Shown here one piece after another: positions 42,995 to 58,474 of a DNA stretch of 64,000 nucleotides. The stretch comes from Eleginops maclovinus (lineage: Eukaryota; Chordata; Actinopteri; Perciformes; Eleginopidae). The position numbers and the translations under genes were made by a program. The notes beneath the pieces were generated by a model. The model was given only the letters and a program-made list of their open reading frames with translations. It made no database searches and had not been told where the DNA came from. The stretch spans positions 21,358,790 through 21,422,789 of the forward strand of contig NC_086370.1 in the NCBI RefSeq assembly GCF_036324505.1, given 5' to 3'. Positions within the stretch are counted from its first letter, which is position 1. Each line of letters starts with the position of its first letter.

Positions 42995-43121
42995 AATAGC
43001 TTATTACTTCAAAAACCATAAAGTGGTGTTAGTATGTGGAGATTACCCTGCTGAACAAAGGTGTGTAAATATTATGAATAAATGTTGGTTCGACACGGAT
43101 ATTTCTTCTTGAGATATTCTA
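42995..43121. other. Unique non-coding sequence
   Basis: Short unremarkable spacer. Confidence 0.4.
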
Positions 43122-43178
43122 AAATTCAAATGGAAAAATCCCATTGATTTTTGTTGAGGGAGCCCTTTCAATGCTTCG
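43122..43178 (+). mobile_element. Dispersed repeat family C, fragment
   Basis: aaatggaaaaatcccattg followed by gttgagggagccctttcaatgct aligns with the right part of the copies at 23655-23961 and 55450-55810. Confidence 0.5.
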
Positions 43179-43622
43179 TGGTAGGCCTACAATAATAAAC
43201 AAACACCTCTCTTTGTAGAGCTTAAATAATCTTGGTTTGCAAATGTTTTACGAGGAAATAACAAGAACAAATGTGTAAGACGTAAAGGATTCAAATCAAC
43301 ATCATTTAAGTCAACATACCCTTAGATTATTGTGACAGATAATAACATAACCACTGTGAAATATTCCAAACCCGCGGTGAAACGAGAGGTGTCTTGCGTC
43401 GTCCGTAAATGAGAGCGTGTTTGAACAGAGGAAACTGCAGACTGACACACGGCAGATTAGGATATTATACAGAATCACTGGCATGCTAATGTTTACTCAC
43501 CCAGGGGAGAACAGAGACAGTTTGAGAAGCCAATATGAATTTCCCTGCTTTTATGTTTGTATCAGCTTCCCCTCCTGAGGAAAGCAACGGCGTTGTCACA
43601 AAGCCGCTTGTGTGTGTGTTTG
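43179..43622. other. Unique non-coding sequence
   Basis: Nothing recognised. Confidence 0.45.
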
Positions 43623-43713
43623 TGTGTGAGAGAGTGTGCATTTGTTTGACTGATTTTGATTTGCTGTGACAAAACACTGCAGTGTTCTCCGACCAACTTA
43701 CAGAATTTCAATT
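43623..43713. repeat. Direct duplication, left copy
   Basis: About 90 bp sharing tttgatttgctgtgacaaaa, actgcagtgtt and ccgaccaa with 44071-44155. The copies differ at scattered positions, so the duplication is not very recent. Confidence 0.85.
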
Positions 43714-44070
43714 AAGAGGTTTGTGTGTTTGCATGTTAAGCAGGATGCCACTGTTTATTTACTCCCTCCTATTCTCCTCTGTTATTTTCTATTTAACTGT
43801 GCTTTATTGGCTACACAGTATACATTGGATTGCAGCCAACTGTGGCTTAAGGTTATTACAGTGCCGTGTTGTAAACAGTATAACAGGACTGTGGATCAAT
43901 AGCAGTAAACCTTACCTAAACAGACAGAGGAAGTTAAGTTGCTTTACAATGACTTTTGTTTCTGTCTGTATGTTTGACACAACCCGACCCCCATTTAAGT
44001 AGACTTTATTTGACTTTGCATGTCTTAACTTGGGAACATACCTCATTCATAATGATATAAATACTCAAGA
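43714..44070. other. Spacer between duplicated blocks
   Basis: Unduplicated sequence. A 106-codon plus-strand frame crosses it (43682-44002) without any family motif. Confidence 0.45.
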
Positions 44071-44155
44071 GTGTGTGAGTGTGCATTTCTTTGATTGACT
44101 TTGATTTGCTGTGACAAAATACTGCAGTGTTTTCCGACCAATTTAACACATTTTA
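44071..44155. repeat. Direct duplication, right copy
   Basis: Partner of 43623-43713. Confidence 0.85.
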
Positions 44156-44193
44156 AGGTTAAGCCGTAGCAGTAAATTAAAGGAGAGGGATGT

Positions 44194-44378
44194 TTAAAGG
44201 GGCCCTATTCTGCTTTTTGGGGTTTTCCCTTCCCTGTAGTGTGTTATATAGGTTTCTGTGCAGGTAAATAGGTCTGCAAAGGCTAAAATATCTCCTACAC
44301 ACTCTCCCCCATGCCTGAAACGACTCCATTTGAAGCCTCCATTGGACGCCTCTATTAGATGCCTCCATCGGACGCCTC
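44194..44378 (+). mobile_element. TTAA MITE family, copy 6 (left half)
   Basis: Begins TTAAAGGGGCCCTATTCTGC, the best preserved left terminus in the window, and runs through the ccattggacgcc block, which is repeated in variant form three times. It then stops at a T-run, so the right half is missing. Confidence 0.85.
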
Positions 44379-44593
44379 GTTTTTTTTTGTTCACATCACT
44401 TGACATTTAACAGAAGTTTCCGGAGTAAATTCTTCTGAAAAACATCCCCACTGTGTTGCACATAAATGTATCGTTCAGTTTTTCTGCAGAGGTCAGACTT
44501 GAGGCCGCGTCCATCAAGATCTCTGAGAGAAACCCCCGATGACCTCCACAGGCTCACATCCAGACAATCCGACACACACTGTGGCCATACCAA

Positions 44594-44594
<1 letters not shown>

Positions 44595-44652
<58 letters not shown>
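44595..44652. repeat. (CA)n microsatellite, 58 bp
   Basis: Perfect CA run. Confidence 0.98.
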
Positions 44653-44655
<3 letters not shown>

Positions 44656-44738
44656 CTAAGACCACTTTGAAAAGAGGGCAAATTGAACCACTAGCAGCCG
44701 TATCATAATATCACTCAGTCTTTTTTCCTCTGACACTT

Positions 44739-45698
<960 letters not shown>

Positions 45699-45936
45699 TT
45701 AAAGGGGCCTTAAAGAGGCTTTTTGGGTTTTCCCTTTCCTAAAGGTTTTAGTGCATGTAAATGGTCTGCAAAGGCTAAATGAAGAGGGAGTTTCTCTCTC
45801 ACACACACACACACACACACACTCCCCCCTTGACTGAAACTATTCCATTTGAATCAAGCTCCAAATGGTTAACCTTAAGTGGTTGACCAATCACAACAGA
45901 GCTGATCAGCTAACCAATCAGAGCAGACTGGGCTGG
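45699..45936 (+). mobile_element. TTAA MITE family, copy 7 with internal CA run
   Basis: Starts ctTTAAAGGGGCC and keeps gcatgtaaatggtctgcaaa, ggttgaccaatcacaacag and agctaaccaatcagagcaga. A (CA)n run at 45800-45822 sits inside the element next to gagggagtttctctctc. Confidence 0.85.
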
Positions 45937-46296
45937 GATGGTTATGGTCGATTGATTTTATGTAAATATACTTGTTATATTTCATTGTGGTTTTATCCCT
46001 TACTGCCCTACATCTGGAAGGTTTACATCCCTACAAAACATAAATACACTTCTATATAAAACATATTGTGAAAAGGGAATGGTTCCCCTCATAACATGAA
46101 CTCTAAATAAGATCCATATGACACAGCATGAACATGTAGATCCACTTTAGGAATATTATAGAACCATATCTTAGGTTAATGTCCTTGAAGTGACACAGAT
46201 GCGCACACAATCACGGACACACTTCAACAGCTCCTTCTTTTATCCCCCCAGGACTCAACTGTTGAATGATGAAACGGCTATTTTCACTGGGATACA

Positions 46297-46299
<3 letters not shown>
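45937..46299. other. Unique non-coding sequence
   Basis: Nothing recognised. Confidence 0.45.
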
Positions 46300-46395
<96 letters not shown>

Positions 46396-46407
46396 GTGCG
46401 TGTGTGG
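46300..46407. repeat. (GT)n microsatellite, about 108 bp
   Basis: GT run with two GC interruptions at its right end. Confidence 0.97.
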
Positions 46408-46546
46408 GTTTGATCTATGCATTATGAGAACCAAATGTCGACGGGTTTATTGAGCGATGAGGAAAATCCTGCACAGCCGGGACACAGAACTGCACATCTG
46501 CAACAAGTTGTTTGACGGTCGGGGATAGGGTGCAGGAAATGAATGC

Positions 46547-46549
<3 letters not shown>

Positions 46550-46584
<35 letters not shown>
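46550..46584. repeat. (GT)n microsatellite
   Basis: Perfect GT run. Confidence 0.96.
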
Positions 46585-46585
<1 letters not shown>

Positions 46586-46670
46586 TGGGGATCAACCTCA
46601 GTGCAGTCAGATTTATACCATGCATTTTGTATGAAATCTTTCATATGCACTCTTCACCCAGACCTCACCT

Positions 46671-46693
46671 CACACACACACACACACACACAC
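46671..46693. repeat. (CA)n microsatellite
   Basis: Short CA run about 90 bp from the preceding GT run. Confidence 0.94.
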
Positions 46694-47593
<900 letters not shown>

Positions 47594-47648
47594 TGTTCAG
47601 GTATACATTTGTCTGCCCTCACTGCTGCAGGAGGCTGATACCAAACAA

Positions 47649-48431
<783 letters not shown>

Positions 48432-48512
<81 letters not shown>
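48432..48512. repeat. (GT)n microsatellite, 81 bp
   Basis: Perfect GT run. Confidence 0.98.
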
Positions 48513-48513
<1 letters not shown>

Positions 48514-49554
48514 ATCCAGCAGTCCTCCGCTGTGTGTCAGGTAAAGTCGGAGTGTATTTCCCTGTGTTCATGACCGTGTTGCACACAGAATAATATACTG
48601 TACATCAGTCTATGAGGAGGATCTATTTTGGAGTGTGTAAGACGGAAGAAGTGCAGCGTGAATAAGACATGTCATGGCATCTGACTGTGGCTTGCTGCTT
48701 CTAAATTCAATGATATTCTTACATCTGTCCTCTGGTTCTGCTTCCTGTTTCCAGGCCAACCAACCTCTAATAACATCCATAAAGTTCCTCTAATGTAGGC
48801 GACTGACGTTACAGTGTGTTGCTGCAAAAATATCCTGGTTGACAGAAGTTCAGGTGGATTTAAAGCCTGTTTTATTGACATCTTTTGTTGTTTGTTGCTT
48901 TAAACATTAAGGCAAGCATTCCTAAACGTGACCACAAGCTTAAACTCACCAAAGAGATGCCTTCGATACGTTTGTTTTGGAGGAAAATGGAGCACAAATA
49001 ATAAATACAGTTATTCCAATTCTAAACAACACACACTTTTAAAGCTCAACAGAGGAGGTTCTTAAGAATGTAGGTTTCTAAAAGATACATTCTGAAGAAA
49101 ATCTCTTTTGGAAATAATAATATACACAAAGCGTTCAACAAAACTGGTTCTAACGAAGAATGGGATCGCATGGAAATGAAATATGAATGCCATGTGTGTG
49201 TTTTCGGTTCGGGATAGCTATTGGCTCCTATTCACTTTGTATTTTCTCTTGTTCTCGTACGTGAGATGGTATTGTCCTCTCATCGTGGTGTCTCCTTCGT
49301 GTGTATCTCTTGCCTGTACTGTAAAATAAACCCAAAACTAAACAATAAAGAGACCAACGGGCTTAAACTGAGCAAGGCCTTTACCATAGAGGAAGGCAAA
49401 TCAGATTGTTGTGTGTTTTTGTTCCAACGTATTCATTTAGCGGGGTCAAATACTGAAATATGGAACTGGTTAGGATGGGCATGTGCTGGATGGTTCTCTG
49501 TCACTAACATGTACCATTTAAGTCGTTGTAGTTTGTCCCCCGCCCCTTACTGGA

Positions 49555-49555
<1 letters not shown>
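48513..49555. other. Unique non-coding sequence
   Basis: A plus-strand frame (49221-49634) of 137 codons ends inside a GT run and carries no recognisable motif. Confidence 0.45.

Positions 49556-49622
<67 letters not shown>
49556..49622. repeat. (GT)n microsatellite, 67 bp
   Basis: Perfect GT run. Confidence 0.98.
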
Positions 49623-49623
<1 letters not shown>

Positions 49624-49701
49624 ACCTTTGCTGACACTGTTCCCCACACTTACCCAACTGACAGCTAATGATTGATTGGCTGCTAAATGCTCCCTGCACA
49701 T

Positions 49702-49901
<200 letters not shown>

Positions 49902-50100
49902 AAAGGAAAGACCATTACACATCTACCAGTGAGTCTGAACCAATGGTAATGGGACACAGATGTAAAATGTTGGGGATTATCACTTTCACACACAAACACA
50001 GATACACACACAAGCTGTTCAACACACACATACAGAAAACAGACAAACTCTATTTCCTTCCTTTTCACACATGCATGCAATTCTCTGTATCTCAAATTAC

Positions 50101-50121
50101 ACACACACACACACACACACA
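50101..50121. repeat. (CA)n microsatellite
   Basis: Short CA run. Confidence 0.92.
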
Positions 50122-50285
50122 GCCGGACAGTGTGGTATCCATTTAACGTGCTTAGCTGTGTCTGACAACAATGATCAGAAGTCTCCTTGAGAGGGGTTGG
50201 TAAGAAGGTGAGCTGTCCCATTCGCTCAAACCATTCATTACTCAACTCGCTGCTTGGATGAATGACCATGGTGTGCATGTTTCCA

Positions 50286-51907
<1,622 letters not shown>

Positions 51908-52112
51908 TCCCCCCCCTGCCTGAAACACCTCCATTGGACTCATTTGTTTACTTATGAACATAATGACATCACTATGTAACACTCGCTTCTATTGGCTAGC
52001 GCTCCAACACATTGAACGTGATAGGCTGAGGTGAGGGGAGCGGTTGACCTATCACCACAGAGCTGTAATCAGAGCAGGCTGGGCTCTGGTTTCAGACAGA
52101 GGGTGAAAAGAT
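51908..52112 (+). mobile_element. TTAA MITE family, copy 8 (middle part)
   Basis: Covers tgcctgaaacacctccattg, gacatcactatgtaacac, ctattggctagcgctcc and ctctggtttcagacagaggg. Both termini and most CCAAT boxes on the right are gone. Confidence 0.82.
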
Positions 52113-52159
52113 ACGATAGACAGATAAATCAATTATATATTTTCTATGAAAAACGATCT

Positions 52160-52447
52160 TAACTCGCTGCGATGGGAGTGCGGTCGTCTTTCAACCAGAA
52201 GGTTGTGGGTTCGATCCCGGCCGGTGCAGTCAACCTGTCGATGTATCCTTGGGCCATATACTGAACCCTGAGTGGCTCCGGATGGCCAACGTTGTGTGAG
52301 TGTGTGTGTGAGTGTTAGCTTCCCTAGAGCCAGTGGTACTGCTCTGCATGAATGAGGTGTGAATGGGTGAACGACTCGTAGTACGTAAAGCTTTTGAGGG
52401 GTCGTAAAGACAGGATAAAGAGCTGTATAAGTACCCAACATTTACCA
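52160..52447 (+). mobile_element. tRNA-derived SINE (second family)
   Basis: A tRNA-like head has a canonical B-box gggttcgatcc at 52208-52218 and an A-box-like stretch around 52170-52190. The body keeps gtatccttgggcc, gaatgaggtgtgaatgggtg, cgtaaagcttttgagggg and gataaagagctgtataag, matching the order of a familiar teleost SINE ending in tttaccattta. It differs from the SINE at 12999-13245 in body and tail. Confidence 0.85.
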
Positions 52448-52449
52448 TT

Positions 52450-52560
52450 TATCATATCCCTTTTGAAGCTGTATGTCGATATGTGTGTGGACCCCAGGAA
52501 GAATGGCCGATGCTCATGCTAGTCCTAATGGATATCCAAATAAAGACAGAGACAAAGATG
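52450..52560 (+). mobile_element. LINE 3'-tail-like fragment
   Basis: ggaccccaggaagaatggcc, ctagtcctaatggatatcc and aaataaagacagagac resemble the teleost LINE 3' untranslated tail read as ...ccccaggaagagtagc...taatggggatcctaataaa. No reverse transcriptase sequence is attached. Confidence 0.5.
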
Positions 52561-52677
52561 AATAACACTCAGGTGTTAAAATAATACTCCCCTGTTCGAC
52601 AGGGACAAAGAGTCGGGCTCTCTTAATGATCTGTTTGTGCATTAACGATCTGAGTCTGCACTAATGACTCAGCCTTT

Positions 52678-52842
52678 ATAATGACTAACTGATGATGTGG
52701 GAGGAACAGAGAGGAAGACGCTAGCCTCCCAATGCGCTCAATATCTGCACGATTAGAGAAACATCCCCAAAAAAAAATCACCCTTCCCAGGTCTTTGCTT
52801 CGTAATGACCGATTGATGATGTGGGAGGAACAAAAGAGGAGA
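52678..52842. repeat. Short imperfect direct repeat
   Basis: 52678-52719 and 52803-52842 share ataatgac/gtaatgac followed by tgatgatgtgggaggaac and a purine-rich tail. Between them is an A-run and unrelated sequence. Confidence 0.75.
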
Positions 52843-53107
52843 AGTTTGACAGAGAACACAGTCAATACTTCCTGACAGGGAGATTAACACTCTCAATCTG
52901 CAGAGCTCACAATAGGATTGGGTGAATGCCTCCTCTGCTTTTAGTGCAACTAAGATAAACACATGATGGTGAGTTTGATCATTTCTGTCCACTTTTACAA
53001 TGGATTTAAAGAGCTGTGCACAGAAAGCTCAGTAAGCATGCATTTGCAGATCAAGCTGTATCAATACCAAAAAATACTGGAAATGACCATTTCTCATTGT
53101 CTTTATG
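52843..53107. other. Unique non-coding sequence
   Basis: Nothing recognised. Confidence 0.4.
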
Positions 53108-53559
53108 CAGTGGTGTAAAGTACATTTACTCAAGTACTGTACTTACGTATCATTTTGAGATACTTGTACTTTACTTGGGTATTTCCATGTAATGCTACTT
53201 TGGACTTTTCCTCCACTACATGTATTTAATACCTTTAGTTGCTAGGCAGATTAGGATGAATGATGGTAAATATAATCTCCCTTAAATCAGACTGTAGTTC
53301 ACCTGCAGTAAATCCAGCAGCTACCCTGCAGTATACAAAGCCATTAAGACTAGCTGCACCTTTACCAGCTCTGAGAACACTTTAATGATCAATCATTATA
53401 AAACATATCAGAGATATTATTCTGAAATGGACCAATCAGACAATGACTACTTTTACTGTCGCTACTTTAAGTACATTTAGAGGAGAGTACTTTCTACTTT
53501 CACTGGAGGAACATTTAGAATACTTTTACTGTGACAGAGTATTCCTACACTCTGGTACT
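53108..53559 (+). mobile_element. Dispersed hAT-like element body, copy 2
   Basis: Starts with cagtggtgtaaagtacattt, a plausible hAT-type terminus (CAG...), and continues with the same body as 8633-9021. It keeps about 45 bp near the left end missing from copy 1, so this copy shows the fuller left side. No right terminus or transposase is seen. Confidence 0.75.
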
Positions 53560-53935
53560 TCTACTTTACTCAAGTACAAGATCTGAGTACTTCTACTTTA
53601 CTCAAGTACAAGATCTGAGTACTTGTACTTTACTCAAGTACAAGATCTGAGTACTTCTACTTTACTCAAGTACAATATCTGAGTACTTCTACTTTTACTC
53701 AAGTACAAGATCTGAGTACTTCTACTTTACTCAAGTACAAGACCGGAGTACTTTACTCAAGTACAAGATCTGAGTACTTCTACTTTACTCAAGTACAAGA
53801 TCTGAGTACTTCTACTTTACTCAAGAACAAGACCTGAGTACTTCTACTTTACTCAAGTACAAGATCTGAGTACTTCTACTTTACTCAAGTACAATACCTG
53901 AGTACTTCTACTTTTACTCAAGTACAGGATCTGAA
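53560..53935. repeat. 32/33-bp satellite array, about 12 copies
   Basis: Same unit as 9022-10372, with gagtact-type starts at about 53585, 53617, 53649, 53681, 53714, 53746, 53771, 53803, 53835, 53867 and 53899. One unit is shortened to 25 bp. The array is under a third of the size of copy 1. Confidence 0.96.
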
Positions 53936-54751
53936 ACAACGGTTATACAGTTATACTCAGAAACCTAGATGTCATAGAATCTGGATATCACTGAAATAAG
54001 CTTCCTCAGCCACTCTTTGTGAAGTATCATAATTGCTTTTCATTTCGAGCCATCAGTCAGTGTGTAACAAAAGCTGTCACTACTGTAGGAGGGGCGGATA
54101 TCTGACTTCCGTTTTCACTTAATCTCTTTCATTATCCAAGAAAGGAGCGTTTCTGTCTACTGTTGCAATTTCTACGTGCATGATGGCGGCTCCATTACCA
54201 GATAAATGATGGGGGAGGAAATTATCTCAGGCCGGTCAATATCGTTAATAAGGAAGAGAAAGAGGTGTTTGAAATTTAGATTTGATAACATTTCTCATGA
54301 TGGAAGGGCGTCCTCCTCACAAGTCATCATCATGACGCTCAGTGTTTGAGTCACAGACGCCGGGGTACACTTCAAAGGAACCGTGGGCTTGCATCATCCT
54401 GCAGATCTCTTGTTGAGTCATGAATCATTAATCGATGTTTGGGGCGATGCTTGCATAATGGGCAGATAATGATCCTGGCACGACAGAAAAGAAGTACCTC
54501 AACAGGTCAATATGAGAATGATGGAGAGCGACAAAGACCACTTCTGCAGAAAACTCCATTCCTTCATGTCAGAGAGTATATTTCCCTTTCTTTAACCCTC
54601 ATGTGACCGTCCAGCTTGACTGACAGTGTGTTGCTATTCAAGATAACGGCCTGAGGGAGTAACTGTAGGAGGACTGATAGCGTGTTACAAGCGTTATGTG
54701 TGACATTGTAAAATAATCAACTTGTGAGACCTTTTGGTGAAGTAAGAATCA
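53936..54751. other. Unique non-coding sequence
   Basis: Nothing recognised. Confidence 0.45.
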
Positions 54752-54767
54752 CATCTCTCTTAAGAGA

Positions 54768-54797
<30 letters not shown>
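54752..54797. repeat. 20-bp palindrome running into (GAT)n
   Basis: catctctcttaagagagatg (54752-54771) is a perfect 20-bp palindrome. A GAT repeat of about 30 bp starts at its right edge and runs to about 54797. Confidence 0.93.
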
Positions 54798-54798
<1 letters not shown>

Positions 54799-55449
54799 TG
54801 GGAGGAAGAGAGACTTATATCTTCCGACCTGTCCGAGGATTCATATCAGATGAAGACGAGAAGAAAATAACTTTTCACAGAAAGATAAACTTTGCAGAGT
54901 CTTGCTGCTTGTTCCCAGGACTCTCTCGACTTTTGACCCTGGGAATATTACTCTACATTTGCACTATGCCCTGTGTACTTGTTTGCAAAGCAATGTAAGC
55001 AAATGAAAAGAGCACCCAAAGCATGCAGACAATAACTTCAAGTAAAGAAGACATACTAGCTGCAACCAGAGCGTTGTGCACAATCCCTAATGGCATTGAA
55101 AAGTGACACCTGGTCGGAAATTAAAGCTCAGTGTTCTTCCACGGTCAACCTACAGGATATTAGCTTGATAAAGGAAGATACTACAGACACGACGCATCCG
55201 AGATTAAAATTGTTGGGTATGACAGTTGGGTTTAATGTGTCACATGATGCATATCTTGGCCAAGTTTTAGGATGATGATCACCCTAATCTGACAGCGTGA
55301 TCACCTGAAAGACGTTATTCTATCAGCTCTGAAAATCCTGATTGGGTAATCACGATTTTTTTATACTAGATTGTATAAAAGCTGGGTAAGGGATCTTGTC
55401 TAAGTTGCTGATTGATCATGATGAGTGGGATGGAGTGAAAACATGTAGA
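54798..55449. other. Unique non-coding sequence
   Basis: Two short plus-strand frames (54798-54998 and 55090-55275) show no family motif. Confidence 0.45.
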
Positions 55450-55810
55450 ATGGTGCAGGAATGAGTCCTAAAACCCGGGAATGTTAGCAATTTATCACTC
55501 CTGGATCCCTCATCTACAAGTCAATGATTTTGGGTTGTTTTTTGGGGGTTTGAAGCCTGAAATAAGGTCTGTGTGGTCTCTTCTACACAAGCTGAAGAGA
55601 TTTCCACATTGTGTCTTGAAACTACTAAACGTCCGTAGCTTTCTAATTTAAGAATCACAATCTGGATCTAACATGTGGAGATGAACAAAACGTGTAAGTA
55701 TCATAAATGTGAGTTTGCCACAGAGCTCAATTTATGCACCATTCCCAAATCCAATGGAATAGTCCCGTTAGATTTCTCGAGGGAGTCCTTACGATGCTTA
55801 CTTCTGAGTC
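55450..55810 (+). mobile_element. Dispersed repeat family C, copy 2
   Basis: Aligns with 23655-23961 from gcaggaatgagtcctaaaac through atccaatggaatagtccc and gagggagtccttacgatgct. It looks like the longer copy. Class unknown. Confidence 0.6.
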
Positions 55811-56780
55811 AGCTCACAAAACACAACATCAAGGCACCACCCTAAAGGCATGGGAAAAATAGCAACTGGTGATATCATATGTCTCTATCTTTTTCTAGCA
55901 TCAACAAATGGAGTTGACAGGTGCAAGGCACATTTAAATACATCAAAATCTTCAGACATCAAATGAAAAACCCAGAACCCCCATTAAACACATACAAACT
56001 CAGAGATTCAACACGTGTCTTTAGTGCCATAATCAGATATGTTCTTCAATGTAAAGTATTTCATTTAGTCGTGCAGATGTGACGCCTACAGCACGGCAAT
56101 ATTCCATGTCGGATTGAAAGCGCTCTTTGTGTCTTTCCCTGCATATGTGCATACTGTGTTAAAGTATGCAAATGTAATGTATCCTTAACGTTTAATGTGT
56201 ATTGAAAATAACTTCAATAAAACATGCAATGCTTTTAGCTGTAATTAGACATGTACGATGACCAGTGGTAGAAAAAATTCAGGTCAGCAGATGAAGACTG
56301 AACAGCATGAGGACAATGTGAGGCTACCTATATGTGTGGTTAAGTATTGATGAGACTCTGACTACAATGATGTACAGTAAACCTCGTTATCATTCATAGA
56401 GAATGACTAATTAGTGCAGAGCTTGTTAGGCAATGCAAACCATGCCTCACCATGATGTAGAAAATTCAGCTGCAGATCAAGGTGGTCCAGAATTTAGATG
56501 TATATCTAGTTTACTGATGCTTCAGATACCTTGAGATATAATCCAGTATGCCAGGAGATTTGCATATAAATTAAAGGTCGATAATAGTGTTATCCAGACA
56601 GACCTTAAAAGTAAGAGCAGATATCTTTTCAGTCCCAGCATCAGAAATATAAAAGAGTGCAAGTGTATGACCCTTGAATAATCATGTAGCGTGAATTGCT
56701 GAAAAACTAAAGTAAATAGGAGGAATACCAATCATCAGCTCTCCGAAGATCTGGACAGAAACGTTTGCAGATGTGAGAGT
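55811..56780. other. Unique non-coding sequence
   Basis: Nothing recognised. Confidence 0.45.
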
Positions 56781-57160
56781 CATATTTAAAGTTCTGACTT
56801 ATTTCTGAAAATCTTACAATTCTGACATTCACTGTTCTTAACATTTGGATTTTCTTCTGAAAGTTTTGAATTGTTCTAAAGATCTTAAGTTTCTGATATT
56901 TCTTCTGAAAACCTAAACATTGTGACTTTTTATGAAAATCTGAAAATTCAGACTTTTTCAGAAATGTCTGACTTTTTTCTGATGATCTCAGATTTCAAAC
57001 TTTTCTGCATTTAAAGCCGTGTTTTTATCAGGGACGGCAATACTGTGGTGTACTTTCTCAAACTAAAAAGTTAAACAACAATTTTACTTGTGTACCTCTG
57101 TGTGTAAGTGTGTACAAATCTCCCACATTTCTGACTTTTCTGAAAACCTTATAATTGTAA
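56781..57160. repeat. Degenerate TCTGAAAATCT-type repeat
   Basis: Irregular reiteration of words such as ttctgaaaatct, tctgactttt, tctgatatttcttctgaaaa and cagactttttcagaaatg, spaced roughly 25-35 bp, mainly 56790-57010 and again near 57125-57160. It looks like an old, mutated tandem array. Confidence 0.65.
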
Positions 57161-57371
57161 CTTTTTGTTGTACTTCAAGCTGGCCTCAAAACTAAATGCT
57201 TCCATCAACATCATCACATGCAAACAGTATGTTAACACAACTAGAGGCACCAGGACTCAAACACACACAGTTCAGCTCTGTGTGTTTGAAAAGTGTTTAT
57301 CGGTGGTGGCAATATTTCGGTGTACTTGATCCGTCTTACTGAAAGAATTAATCGTGAAACAATCATGTTTA

Positions 57372-57372
<1 letters not shown>

Positions 57373-57403
<31 letters not shown>
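57373..57403. repeat. (GT)n microsatellite
   Basis: Perfect GT run. Confidence 0.95.
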
Positions 57404-57407
<4 letters not shown>

Positions 57408-57530
57408 GCCTACTGCCTTACTCTGTCTTTCATTTCTCTTGCTCTCTTGCAACCTCCTTAAGCGCAGAGCTGCCTCTAATCAAAGCAGTGTGATGACTTC
57501 TTCTGACGATGAGACACTCACACTTACATT

Positions 57531-57562
57531 CACACAAACACACGCACACACACCGACACACC

Positions 57563-57598
<36 letters not shown>
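57531..57598. repeat. (CA)n microsatellite with CCGACA units
   Basis: CA run preceded by two CACCGACA variants; pure from about 57564. Confidence 0.95.
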
Positions 57599-57599
<1 letters not shown>

Positions 57600-57734
57600 C
57601 CTGTGATCCTGAGAATAATGAGTTCTTATTGTAAGTGTGAAGCGGCTAAATACCTTCTGCAGCGACTTTTTCGGGCTAAAAACAGATCAGTGCTTCACTT
57701 GGGTTTCAACACTGACAGCTCTGAGGTTCAGAAG

Positions 57735-57738
<4 letters not shown>

Positions 57739-57777
<39 letters not shown>
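57739..57777. repeat. (GT)n microsatellite
   Basis: Perfect GT run, 140 bp after the CA run. Confidence 0.96.
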
Positions 57778-57778
<1 letters not shown>

Positions 57779-57929
57779 TACATGTGTGCATTTCTATGCT
57801 GTGTTAGCTGCTTGTGCCCATGCCCAAATGTGTGTGTCTAAAATAAGTCATCAGAAGTTTAATAGCTTTCTGAATTCCTCATCCAGGCTCAAATTAAACC
57901 CGCTATTTTCCATTGGACTTTATCCTTGC

Positions 57930-57931
<2 letters not shown>

Positions 57932-58004
<73 letters not shown>
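57932..58004. repeat. (GT)n microsatellite, 73 bp
   Basis: Perfect GT run. Confidence 0.98.
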
Positions 58005-58005
<1 letters not shown>

Positions 58006-58474
58006 TGTTTGTGCCAGATTCTAGATATCACTTTCTAATAGAGGGGTAGAAATTGTTCCCCATCCTTGGTAATAACGCTGCAACTCCACAATAATGTGCC
58101 GACTTGAGCAGAGGCGAGTCAGAAGCTATTGGCAGAAGAATGAGGTAATACAAATGCTAATGTCGGCTCAACTAGTCTCCTCACCCTCTATCTTCGTCTG
58201 TCCTTTCCTGTCCTCTTCTTCCTCAGATTTCATTAGATTAAACCTAAATCGTTTCATGGGAGGAGAATCAGATTCAAACCCGGGACATTCCCACAGTTTT
58301 TTGGTTACCCCTTGAATTATTTTTCCTCATTTCCTCACGCTATTTTCGCATGATTTCTCTCGTGTCCCTCCCTGATTGTCTGCCAGCCTGATACATTGCA
58401 GGCTCAGTGTCTGTTCAACCTCTATAAAAGTCACATTTGACCACGAGGAGCTGCCATTCCCCGCTGAACGGCTG
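58005..58474. other. Unique non-coding sequence
   Basis: Nothing recognised. Confidence 0.4.

Noticed and set aside
49221..49634. 137-codon plus-strand open frame before a GT array
   Set aside because: The non-repeat part has no recognisable motif or signal peptide and the end is Cys-Val from the GT run.
52160..52235. Functional tRNA gene
   Set aside because: The B-box is excellent, but the 3' acceptor arm is missing and the downstream body is SINE-like.
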